Source of the DNA: an uncultured Collinsella sp.
Lineage (GTDB): Bacteria; Actinomycetota; Coriobacteriia; Coriobacteriales; Coriobacteriaceae
NCBI GenBank assembly: GCA_934646965.1
Contig: CAKUEZ010000048.1
Coordinates: 1 to 15,407, forward strand
Direction of reading: 5' to 3'
Length of the DNA stretch: 15,407 bases
The notes below the pieces were generated by a model. That model did not search any database and had not been told where the DNA came from. It worked only from the letters and a program-made list of their open reading frames with translations. Shown piece after piece: positions 7,397 to 15,407 of this stretch (position 1 is its first letter; every line of letters starts with the position of its first letter). A program made the position numbers and the translations under genes.

Positions 7397-7432
7397 GGTA
7401 GCTAATTTGGGACGGGGCTCTTTTAGCTATCC
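7397..7432. repeat. Imperfect hairpin with GGGACGGGG core
   Basis: Arms GGTAGCTAA (7397-7405) and TTAGCTATCC (7423-7432, one bulged T) surround TTTGGGACGGGGCTCTT. It follows the hairpin at 7318-7384 after 12 bases and precedes the 170-bp structured repeat after 9 bases. Confidence 0.55.
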
Positions 7433-7441
7433 TTCAACAAC

Positions 7442-7610
7442 GGCAACGCCGCAGGTAGAGGACGGACAGCGAAAACCCGCCAGAGCGAGCAAGGTGCCTT
7501 GAAAGAGGAGGGCATTGACCTTCTGGTCATGCCCGACGATTGAAAGGCAGATTGCCGCTCTGGCGGGTTTGCAGCGTCGAGCCGTTACGCGGTTCGTAGA
7601 ACCGCGTAAC
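7442..7610. repeat. 170-bp structured repeat, copy 1
   Basis: Highly similar to 11768-11938. On the plus strand it folds as: GGCAACGCCG (7442-7451), 13 unconserved bases, then a long rod. P1 pairs 7474-7487 with 7556-7569 (AACCCGCCAGAGCG / CGCTCTGGCGGGTT). P2 pairs GCAA 7489-7492 with TTGC 7552-7555. P3 pairs TGCCTT 7495-7500 with AAGGCA 7544-7549. P4 pairs GGGCAT and GACC with GGTC and ATGCCC around the loop TTCT (7510-7534). P5 is a separate 11-bp hairpin (7584-7594 with 7600-7610). The complement folds equally. P5 ends 5 bases past the stop of the leftward lipoprotein gene. On the minus strand P1 ends in GGCGGGTTTT, terminator-like. No reading frame. Confidence 0.85.
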
Positions 7611-7615
7611 TCCCC

Positions 7616-8173
7616 CTAGTTCATCATCGCATTCATCATCTCGTTGGTTGCGGAATCGTCGGCAGACCACTCGCCGTCGTCATTGCAGGTGTACTTGAAG
7701 GTGACCGTGGTGTCCTTGGTCTTAGCAGCCTTGGTCACATCGACCATAACCTGACCGGCCATCTTGTACAGCTCGTCATCGGAAGGCATCGAATCGAGTG
7801 CGGTAACCTTCTCCTGGTACTGGGTGGCAAAATCCTCGACGATCTGGTTCATGGACTTGCAGCTGATGGTGACCTCGGCAGTTGCGGTGCCCTTGTCCTC
7901 GTCAACCGTCACGTCGCCGATCTTGTAGTCAAAGCCCTCGAGATAGGTCTTGGCGTACTCCTTGGGATCAATACCCAGCTGCTCGAACTCGTCGCCCGAA
8001 GCCTCCTCCAGGCCGGCGAGGAAATCGTCGCCAGCGTTTTTGACCTCATCAAACTGAGTCGTGAGGTCCTCGGTGATGAGCTCCTCGACCGAGGGACCTC
8101 CACAACCGGAAAGCAGAACCACGCACGCGACCAGAGCGGCCATCAGGGGCGCAAGCAGCAGCTTCTTTTTCAT
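7616..8173 (-). CDS. Putative secreted lipoprotein, unknown function
   Basis: 185 residues from the ATG at 8173, set by GGAGG six bases upstream. The N-terminus is a clear lipoprotein signal: MKKK, a hydrophobic stretch, and lipobox LSGC with the lipidated Cys at 24. The mature protein is acidic, alpha/beta, with a helical first half (SVEELITEDLTTQFDEVKNA, FLAGLEEASGDEFEQLGI) and a beta-rich second half (YKIGDVTVDEDKGTATAEVTI, TTVTFKYTCNDDGEW). It resembles small Gram-positive lipoproteins of the DUF4878/DUF5105 kind in overall plan, but I cannot assign the family firmly. It is anchored outside the membrane; no enzymatic motif is visible. It stands alone on the minus strand, with the structured repeat at its 3' end. 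A TAAAAT hexamer upstream might be its -10. Confidence 0.88.
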   Translation of the reverse strand: MKKKLLLAPLMAALVACVVLLSGCGGPSVEELITEDLTTQFDEVKNAGDDFLAGLEEASGDEFEQLGIDPKEYAKTYLEGFDYKIGDVTVDEDKGTATAEVTISCKSMNQIVEDFATQYQEKVTALDSMPSDDELYKMAGQVMVDVTKAAKTKDTTVTFKYTCNDDGEWSADDSATNEMMNAMMN

Positions 8174-8351
8174 GACATTCCTCCAAACAAGCGGCGTCGC
8201 GCTTCCCAACACGGCGCACGTCGTAACAATGAGGCCATTTTAGCCGTTAACAAACACCCCTGACGAAGCAAGGGCGCGGTCGGTTCGTTTTAGCGTCCGA
8301 ACGGTTTACAGATATGCCCGGCGTGCAATAAAACGCGCGCGCCCGGTCTAA

Positions 8352-8384
8352 TAAAAAAGGGTGGCCGGACAATCCGACCACCCC
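8352..8384 (-). terminator. Intrinsic terminator of the EIIA gene
   Basis: Read on the minus strand, GGGTGG-T-CGGA pairs across a TTG loop with TCCG-G-CCACCC (one mismatch inside), followed by TTTTTTATTA. It begins about 25 bases past the stop of the EIIA gene. The rest of the 8174-8408 spacer is the upstream region of the lipoprotein gene. Confidence 0.85.
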
Positions 8385-8408
8385 AAAACACCCTATGGAT
8401 GTCGCAAC

Positions 8409-8945
8409 TTACTTGCGGACGACCTTAACGATGGCGTCGCCGGCGGCGACGGCGGAATCAGCCTCGACGGCGAGCTCGACATCGGCGAACTCGGCGGTGT
8501 TGGACACGGCCACGACAACGCAGTCCTTGTAACCGGCAGCGGCGATCTTGGCGCGGTCGATCTTGAGCATGGGCTGGCCGGCCTTGACGACGTCATCGGC
8601 CTTGACGAAGCCCTCGAAGCCGTCGCCGTTCATGTTGACGGTATCGACGCCGACATGCACCAGGACCTCGATGCCGCTATCGGACTGCAGACCCACGGCG
8701 TGGCCCATGGTGACGGTCACCTTGCCGTCGCAGGGAGCGTAGACCAGATCGTCCTCGGGCCACACGGCGCAACCCTTGCCCAGGACCTCGCCGCCAAAGA
8801 CGGGGTCGGGCACGTCGGCCATCTTGATGACCTTGCCCTTGACGGGCGAGCACAGCACGTCGGCGCCGGCAGAAGCAGAGATGGAGGCAGGAGCAGCGGC
8901 AGCCGCGGGCTCAGCCTTCTTCTTGAACATGTCAAACAGACCCAT
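8409..8945 (-). CDS. crr: PTS EIIA component, glucose type (Crr-like)
   Basis: 178 residues from the ATG at 8945 (GGAG upstream on the minus strand). After MGLFDMFKKK and an Ala-rich linker (about 11-29) comes a complete EIIA-Glc domain: SPVKGKVIKMADVPDPVFGGEVLGKGCAVWP, then GHAVGLQSDSGIEVLVHVGVDTVNMNG. H82 and H97 match the two active-site His of E. coli EIIA-Glc (H75, H90; same spacing of 15), H97 being the phosphorylated one. It takes phosphate from HPr and passes it to a EIIB domain of a glucose- or beta-glucoside-type permease. No EIIBC is in the window, so it is a free-standing EIIA. It lies downstream of the 6-phospho-beta-glucosidase on the same strand but has its own strong promoter. 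Confidence 0.95.
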   Translation of the reverse strand: MGLFDMFKKKAEPAAAAAPASISASAGADVLCSPVKGKVIKMADVPDPVFGGEVLGKGCAVWPEDDLVYAPCDGKVTVTMGHAVGLQSDSGIEVLVHVGVDTVNMNGDGFEGFVKADDVVKAGQPMLKIDRAKIAAAGYKDCVVVAVSNTAEFADVELAVEADSAVAAGDAIVKVVRK

Positions 8946-8994
8946 ACGTTTTCTCCTCTTGATTAAGCGCAGCGTTGTGCGCATGCCTATGGTG

Positions 8995-9023
8995 ATTATA
9001 GTGCCAAATGATCAAATTGCTAA
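8995..9023 (-). promoter_or_regulatory. Sigma-70-type promoter of the EIIA gene
   Basis: On the minus strand, TTAGCA (9023-9018, four of six matches) is followed after exactly 17 bases by a perfect TATAAT (9000-8995). The start codon is about 50 bases downstream of the -10. Confidence 0.7.
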
Positions 9024-9027
9024 GGTG

Positions 9028-9048
9028 AGGGCTCGAATCGAGAGCCCT
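9028..9048 (-). terminator. Weak hairpin between glucosidase and EIIA genes
   Basis: Seven-bp arms AGGGCTC (9028-9034) and GAGCCCT (9042-9048) form a hairpin about 50 bases past the glucosidase stop, just before the EIIA promoter. It lacks a T run on the minus strand, so it may attenuate rather than stop transcription. Confidence 0.35.
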
Positions 9049-9096
9049 TCCAAGCCCTTCCCAAAACCTTTTCCCCAGTGACACTCATATTGTCGA

Positions 9097-11600
<2,504 letters not shown>

Positions 11601-11602
<2 letters not shown>

Positions 11603-11702
11603 AACGAGCGTGAATTTTCGGACACTTATCTAACGAGAGTGGATAATCTCCCACTTTGAGCCCCCTCACAGGCCAAAAACGGGAGATTATCCACGCTCGT
11701 TT
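11601..11702. repeat. Long hairpin with a third copy of one arm end
   Basis: Arms 11632-11652 and 11681-11701 pair over 21 bases with one mismatch and contain GTGGATAATCTCCC and its complement. The outer sequence AAACGAGCGTG also occurs at 11602-11612, overlapping the regulator stop codon, and pairs perfectly with 11692-11702. Two alternative foldings therefore compete for the same right arm. It probably ends or stabilises the regulator mRNA. Confidence 0.7.
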
Positions 11703-11705
11703 CCG

Positions 11706-11765
11706 AGTAGTCGTTGGGGACGTTCTTAAACGACTAGTCAAACAAGAACGTCCCCAATGGCTACT
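11706..11765. repeat. Long hairpin with GGGGACGTTCTT arms
   Basis: Arms 11706-11727 and 11744-11765 pair over 22 bases with two mismatches, each holding GGGGACGTTCTT or its complement. The 16-base loop contains the palindrome GACTAGTC. It begins four bases after the preceding hairpin and ends two bases before the structured repeat. Confidence 0.75.
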
Positions 11766-11767
11766 CT

Positions 11768-11938
11768 GGCAACGCCGATGTTTTGGTACCGACAGCGAAA
11801 GCCCGCCAGAGCGAGCAAGGTGCCTTGAAACAAGGCGGCATTGACCTTCTGGTCATGCCGCCGAAGTTGAAAGGCAGATTGCCGCTCTGGCGGGCTTGCA
11901 GCGTCAAGCCGTTACGCGGTTTGGTAAAACCGCGTAAC
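11768..11938. repeat. 170-bp structured repeat, copy 2
   Basis: Same orientation and order of helices as 7442-7610, including GGCAACGCCG followed by 13 unconserved bases. P1 is 11800-11813 with 11883-11896; its second pair is G-C where copy 1 has A-T. P4 starts with a C-G pair where copy 1 has G-C, and gains an extra outer G-C pair. P5 (11911-11922 with 11927-11938) has 12 pairs and a GGTA loop in place of 11 pairs and CGTAG. Sequence outside paired regions is mostly identical. The last base of P5 is also part of the pyrE stop codon on the minus strand. Confidence 0.85.
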
Positions 11939-12621
11939 TACTCCCGGGCTCCGTACTGCTCGTAGTAGGCGTCGATGGCGGTCTTGAGCTCGTCGTCGAT
12001 GGCGACCTTGCCGTCGATCTCGTGGTTGTAGAGAGTCTCGACGACCTCGGCCATGGAGACGATGCTCGCGACGGGGAAACCGTACTTGGCCTCGATCTCC
12101 TTCTGCGCGGTGGTCACGCCACCCTTGCCGACCTCCATGCGGTTGAGGGACACGATCAGACCCTTGATCTCGACATCGGCAGCCGCCTTGACCTTGGGAT
12201 AGGTCTCGTCGATGGACTTACCACTGGTGGTGACGTCCTCGACCATGATCACGCGGTCGCCGTCCTGGGGCTCGTAGCCCAGCAGGTTACCCTTGTCGGC
12301 ACCGTGGTCCTTGGCCTCCTTGCGGTCGCAGCAGTACTTGACCTCCTTGCCGTACAGCTCGTGGTAGGCAATCGCGGTCACGACGGCCAGGGGAATGCCC
12401 TTGTAGGCCGGCCCGAACAGCACGTCAAAGTCGTCACCAAAGTTATCGTGAATGGCCTGGGCATAATACTCGCCCAGCTTCTTGAGCTGATAGCCCGTCA
12501 CGTAGGCGCCGGCGTTCATAAAGAACGGGGACTGACGACCGCTCTTGAGCGTAAAGCTGCCGAACTTAAGAACGTCGGACTCGACCATAAACTTGATGAA
12601 CTCTTGTTTGTAAGCCTCCAT
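11938..12621 (-). CDS. pyrE: Orotate phosphoribosyltransferase
   Basis: 227 residues from the ATG at 12621, with GAGAGGAG upstream. PyrE joins orotate and PRPP to form orotidine 5'-phosphate in pyrimidine synthesis. The PRPP-binding motif VIMVEDVTTSGKS is at 124-136; the orotate loop region SFTLKSGRQSPFFMNAG (22-38) and FGPAYKGIPLAV (69-80) are typical, and the flexible catalytic loop lies in CDRKEAKDHGADKGNLLG (about 98-115). Length is normal for the slightly longer bacterial type. It stands alone on the minus strand, with no other pyr gene in view. Its stop codon TAG overlaps the edge of the second 170-bp repeat, so that repeat must form its 3' untranslated region or terminator. Confidence 0.96.
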   Translation of the reverse strand: MEAYKQEFIKFMVESDVLKFGSFTLKSGRQSPFFMNAGAYVTGYQLKKLGEYYAQAIHDNFGDDFDVLFGPAYKGIPLAVVTAIAYHELYGKEVKYCCDRKEAKDHGADKGNLLGYEPQDGDRVIMVEDVTTSGKSIDETYPKVKAAADVEIKGLIVSLNRMEVGKGGVTTAQKEIEAKYGFPVASIVSMAEVVETLYNHEIDGKVAIDDELKTAIDAYYEQYGARE

Positions 12622-12712
12622 GCGGGCTCCTCTCGTAATCGCGTACGTGCCTCACAGTTTAGCGCAGGCAGGGCATCGATGCGGGCGCGCTTTGCCGAGT
12701 CTGCAACCGGCA

Positions 12713-12753
12713 AAAACCACCACAAAGGTGCCTGCCACCTTTGTGGTGGTTTT
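12713..12753 (-). terminator. Perfect 18-bp hairpin terminator of the lipoprotein operon
   Basis: Arms 12713-12730 and 12736-12753 pair perfectly with a five-base loop, and the minus strand continues with a run of T after the stem. It starts six bases past the stop of the 12760 gene. The stem also ends in AAAA on the opposite side, so it may work in both directions, though nothing from the left is expected to reach it. Confidence 0.85.
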
Positions 12754-12759
12754 GGTGCG

Positions 12760-13437
12760 CTATGAGGCGTTGGCCAGGCGGCTCCAGAGCTCATCGATAT
12801 CGATTTGGTCGCCGCCGCTCAGGTAGCCGGTGCGAATAAAAGCCTCGTTGTAGATATAGATGTCATGAGCGCTGTCGCCATCGTCTTCGGTGTCGTCGGC
12901 CATAATCACGTAACGGTGGCCGTCAAGCGCTTTGACCAGCCAATACAAAGCATCGTCAATCGTGCATTTCTCCTGCACCATCGCTGCGTCGCCAATCGCA
13001 CCGATGAGTGCCCGTTCGCCCTTCGTATAGCCTCCTACCGAGAGTAGAATCGCGACGTTTTCGTCTCCACCGCCCGGTTCAAGCTCCTCGTACTCGGACT
13101 CCGAAAGCGGTATCGCGCTATTTGCAAGTTCGTCCACATCGTCCGAAACCTTGGAAAAGGTAAAGGCGAAAAATCCCGCGTCATCGACGGCGCCGTAGCC
13201 CACGTTCTCGCCTTGCCACTCATAGTTTTGATGCTTGAGCAGGCGCACCAGATCGGCGCCGCCCAGGTTAATCGCGGCATAGACCGTCACGTTGGCGTTG
13301 TCGTCCACGCAGGCGGCGTCCGCCGTGCTCGCCGCCTTGGCGCCGCCCGCGCCGCCCGAGCAGCCAGCCAGCGCGCAAGCCGCCGCGCCCGCGCCCGCCA
13401 CAAAGGCCGCACGGCTCATCGTCATCTCATTCATCAT
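12760..13437 (-). CDS. Putative lipoprotein, paralogue of its upstream neighbour
   Basis: 225 residues from the ATG at 13437; another ATG six bases upstream abuts the ribosome-binding site GAGGG and is less well spaced. The signal is SRAAFVAGAGAAACALAGC, lipobox LAGC with Cys26, followed by a Gly/Ala-rich linker. The mature part begins VTVYAAINLGGADLVRLLKHQNYEWQGE and ends YIYNEAFIRTGYLSGGDQIDIDELWSRL. Both ends align with the neighbour at 13473-14228, so the two are a tandem duplication that has diverged. The 35-base gap and common strand point to one operon. No enzymatic motif; the function of the family is unknown to me. It is expected on the outer face of the membrane. Confidence 0.85.
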   Translation of the reverse strand: MMNEMTMSRAAFVAGAGAAACALAGCSGGAGGAKAASTADAACVDDNANVTVYAAINLGGADLVRLLKHQNYEWQGENVGYGAVDDAGFFAFTFSKVSDDVDELANSAIPLSESEYEELEPGGGDENVAILLSVGGYTKGERALIGAIGDAAMVQEKCTIDDALYWLVKALDGHRYVIMADDTEDDGDSAHDIYIYNEAFIRTGYLSGGDQIDIDELWSRLANAS

Positions 13438-13472
13438 GTTCATCCCTCGCTGTGATGTCGGTCGCGTCGCGC

Positions 13473-14228
13473 TTAGCCGAGCGCGCGCCCGGTCTTCTCC
13501 TGCCAAAATTCGTCAATCGTGGGGGCACCGCCACCTTGGGTAAACGTGCCGGTTTTGATGGCCTCCTCGGTAATGAGGTCCAGGCGATAGTCGCCATTTT
13601 CCATCGGGCTCACCATGGCAACGTGACGCGCCATGTTGGAACCGTAAACGCACGCGATCCACGAGCCCGAGGTGATCTGTGCCCGATCCTCGACCGGCAC
13701 CGAAAAGCCCGCGATAACGTCCTCGCAGCTCGAATAGCCCGCAAGTTGCAGCGTAAACATCACGGTGCTCCCGGTTCCGCCCTTGTCGAGCTTTCCGATT
13801 TCGTCCTCACCGAGCCATTCGGTTGCGCCGTCCTTGCTGATATTGCAGACGCTGAGTACGCGGCCTGCCTCGTTCTCGTACATCTCGAGCGCATCTTGCC
13901 AGGTATAGCCCTGTTGCGACGCAAATTCCTGCAACTGCCAGCCCTTAAGCTCGAGCAATGCCGCGATGCTGATGTTGCGATGCGCATCCCAGCAGTCGTC
14001 CGACCACGTATCGAACGCATCCGTCGAGCTGCCGTCCGTATCCGCGCCGCCGCCCGCATCGCCGGAATCGCCCGATGACGAGCCCGCGTCCATCTTGTCC
14101 TTTACCGGGCGGTCGTCGTTAAAACCCGTCGTATCCTGCGCCTGCTGTCCACCGCACCCCGCAAGCGTCAGCAGCGCCGTTCCCGCCGCCACGACAAACG
14201 CAGTGCGCGAAATAACCGTCTCCCTCAT
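13473..14228 (-). CDS. Putative lipoprotein with acidic Ser/Gly linker, paralogue of its downstream neighbour
   Basis: 251 residues from the ATG at 14228 (AAAGGAA upstream). The signal ISRTAFVVAAGTALLTLAGC ends at Cys25; the S-R-(T/A)-A-F-V start is shared with the neighbour and resembles a Tat motif with one Arg missing. A low-complexity acidic linker rich in Ser, Gly and Asp follows (about 45-72). The folded part carries ISIAALLELKGWQLQEFASQQGYTWQD, a mid region with SVCNISKDGATEWLGEDE and TVMFTLQLAGYSSCEDV, and the family ending LITEEAIKTGTFTQGGGAPTIDEFWQE. Several Cys in the mature region could form disulfides outside the cell. Function not recognised. It is likely transcribed with the genes on both sides, 75 bases after the Gln-rich protein. 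Confidence 0.87.
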   Translation of the reverse strand: MRETVISRTAFVVAAGTALLTLAGCGGQQAQDTTGFNDDRPVKDKMDAGSSSGDSGDAGGGADTDGSSTDAFDTWSDDCWDAHRNISIAALLELKGWQLQEFASQQGYTWQDALEMYENEAGRVLSVCNISKDGATEWLGEDEIGKLDKGGTGSTVMFTLQLAGYSSCEDVIAGFSVPVEDRAQITSGSWIACVYGSNMARHVAMVSPMENGDYRLDLITEEAIKTGTFTQGGGAPTIDEFWQEKTGRALG

Positions 14229-14303
14229 CGTTGTTCCTTTCCCGTTCTTTATCACAATGCCGAGAAACACGCCCGGCATCGATTCAGACATAGCCCGCTC
14301 ACG

Positions 14304-15407
14304 CTATTGACGAGGCAGTTCCGTCCAGCCAAAACCGGGCTCAAAGCCATCGCGCGTGCCGATCACATCGCCCGAGCCGTTCACCCAAGCTTGGTCCGCC
14401 ATCACCGAAACCTCGACATCGGTGCCGTCGGGCCTGGTGTAATGATTGACTCCGCGAATGGCATCGGAATACGAGGCCGCGCCCGTTCCCACACCTGCGC
14501 TAGAGAAATTGGCCGCACTGGCGGCCATGTTCGCGGCGTGTTGACGATCGCTGCGGTCGAACCATGCCTGTTGGTAACTGTCGAACGCCGCTTGCTGCGA
14601 AGCATGCATCTGCTGCCAGGCTGCAAACTGCTGTTGCTGCTGGGCGATATTCATCTGCGTACGTTGGCGCTGCTCAAGCACCATCTGCTGCTTTTGAGCG
14701 CATGCCTCGCGCGCAAGCTCCGGGTTGAGCCGCAGGGTCGATGCCATTGAGGCGAGCGCCGTAGAGGCCGCCTCGTCCAAGCGACCTTCCGGCGCAACCA
14801 GACAAAAACTGTCCCTGATACGCCACTGCAGCAGGTCGGCCGCGCCCAACTCGGACGACGCTCCGCCCGGGCAATCGCCCCGGCCCGTGGCCTGCTCTTG
14901 CGCGATACCCTGTCCCGCCGCTGCCGCCGCCTGGCGCTCGCGCAGGCGCTTGCCCAGAACGCCGCCGATCAGCCCGCTCGAAAGGCCCGCGCCCAGCAGC
15001 GCCTCGGCCCCAGCGGCAATGCCTTTACCCATGGAGTCCGCGACGCCGCCGATCGAGGCTACATAGCCCTCGACTTTGGCCGCCACTGCAAGCCCGGTAA
15101 GCACTGGGGCGCCCGCGAGCCGATATCGACGCATGCGGCACTCATAGATCACAGCGCTCGGCTCCATCGAAAAGCCCTGAATCGCAAAGTCGTTTGCCGC
15201 CTCGCGCTTTACGCGGGCACGCTCGCGCTCGATATCGACCGCCGCGCTCGATGGGTACGGCTGCTCGGCCACAACCTCCGCCCGTGCGCCCAACTGTGCC
15301 GCGCAGGCCTGAGCCAACTCGTCGCAAGCTGCCTCCACGTGCATAAACGCCTTGCGCTCGGTTTGCGTGGGGATACGCTTGGCAACGGCGCCCGCATCCA
15401 CGTAGCA
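14304..15407 (-). CDS. Gln-rich protein of unknown function (N-terminus outside window)
   Basis: 367 residues are visible; the frame has no stop before the right edge, so the GTG at 15401 need not be the start. Seen in order: a helical N-terminal part (ERKAFMHVEAACDELAQACAAQ, DIERERARVKREAANDFAI); a Gly/Ala-rich, partly hydrophobic stretch (AGAPVLTGLAVAAKVEG to GLIGGVLGKRL) that could touch the membrane; a Cys-containing linker; a long helical Gln/Met/Ala-rich stretch (QKQQMVLEQRQRTQMNIAQQ onward, then QQMHASQQAAFDSYQQAW); and a C-terminal beta module (YTRPDGTDVEV, ADQAWVNGSGDVIGTRDGFE, GWTELPRQ). The ending recalls C-terminal modules I have seen in uncharacterised secreted or membrane-associated proteins, but I cannot name a family. 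It probably heads the lipoprotein operon. Confidence 0.8.
   Translation of the reverse strand, partial: CYVDAGAVAKRIPTQTERKAFMHVEAACDELAQACAAQLGARAEVVAEQPYPSSAAVDIERERARVKREAANDFAIQGFSMEPSAVIYECRMRRYRLAGAPVLTGLAVAAKVEGYVASIGGVADSMGKGIAAGAEALLGAGLSSGLIGGVLGKRLRERQAAAAAGQGIAQEQATGRGDCPGGASSELGAADLLQWRIRDSFCLVAPEGRLDEAASTALASMASTLRLNPELAREACAQKQQMVLEQRQRTQMNIAQQQQQFAAWQQMHASQQAAFDSYQQAWFDRSDRQHAANMAASAANFSSAGVGTGAASYSDAIRGVNHYTRPDGTDVEVSVMADQAWVNGSGDVIGTRDGFEPGFGWTELPRQ

Noticed and set aside
7442..7610. Structured repeat as 6S RNA, riboswitch or tRNA-like element
   Set aside because: It lies downstream of stop codons, occurs twice within 4.5 kb, and has no large central bubble or acceptor-stem features that I could recognise.
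14257..14279. ATGCCG/CGGCAT hairpin between the Gln-rich protein and the lipoprotein gene
   Set aside because: Short stem, no T run, likely chance in G+C-rich sequence.

Overview
The window looks like chromosomal DNA of a high-G+C gut actinobacterium of the Coriobacteriia, most likely Collinsella or a close relative. I infer this from base composition, gene style and the abundance of short palindromes; no database was searched. No rRNA, tRNA, CRISPR array or transposase gene is visible.

Layout. (1) 1-153 is the 3' end of a thioredoxin gene, closed by a terminator near 265-300. (2) 374-6505, plus strand, is a nickel and hydrogenase-maturation block: a small His-containing helical protein, nikR with a metal-binding N-terminal tail, then hypF, hypC, hypD and hypE. 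HypF and HypE make the thiocyanate group that becomes the Fe-CN ligand, and HypC-HypD carry the iron scaffold. hypA, hypB and the hydrogenase structural genes lie outside the window. (3) 6632-7300 is a HAD phosphatase. (4) 7616-8173, minus strand, is a lipoprotein. (5) 8409-11602 is a beta-glucoside module: EIIA (crr-like) and a GH1 6-phospho-beta-glucosidase on the minus strand, with a divergent RpiR-type regulator. No PTS EIIBC permease is visible. (6) 11938-12621, minus strand, is pyrE. (7) 12760-15407, minus strand, holds two tandem paralogous lipoproteins and the C-terminal 367 residues of a Gln-rich protein that runs off the window.

The least ordinary content is repeated structure. hypF carries an in-frame 205-bp element with 25-26-bp terminal inverted repeats, read as about 69 extra residues in its Kae1-like domain. 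A 170-bp multi-helix repeat occurs twice (7442-7610 and 11768-11938). Both copies have the same orientation, both abut the stop codon of a leftward gene, and they differ by compensating changes in at least two helices. A set of hairpins, several with a GGGAC/GTCCC core, sits in most intergenic gaps, including directly upstream of hypF and of the RpiR gene.

Two gene-free stretches exceed 300 bases: 7301-7615 and 11603-11937. Both are filled by palindromes followed by one copy of the 170-bp repeat.
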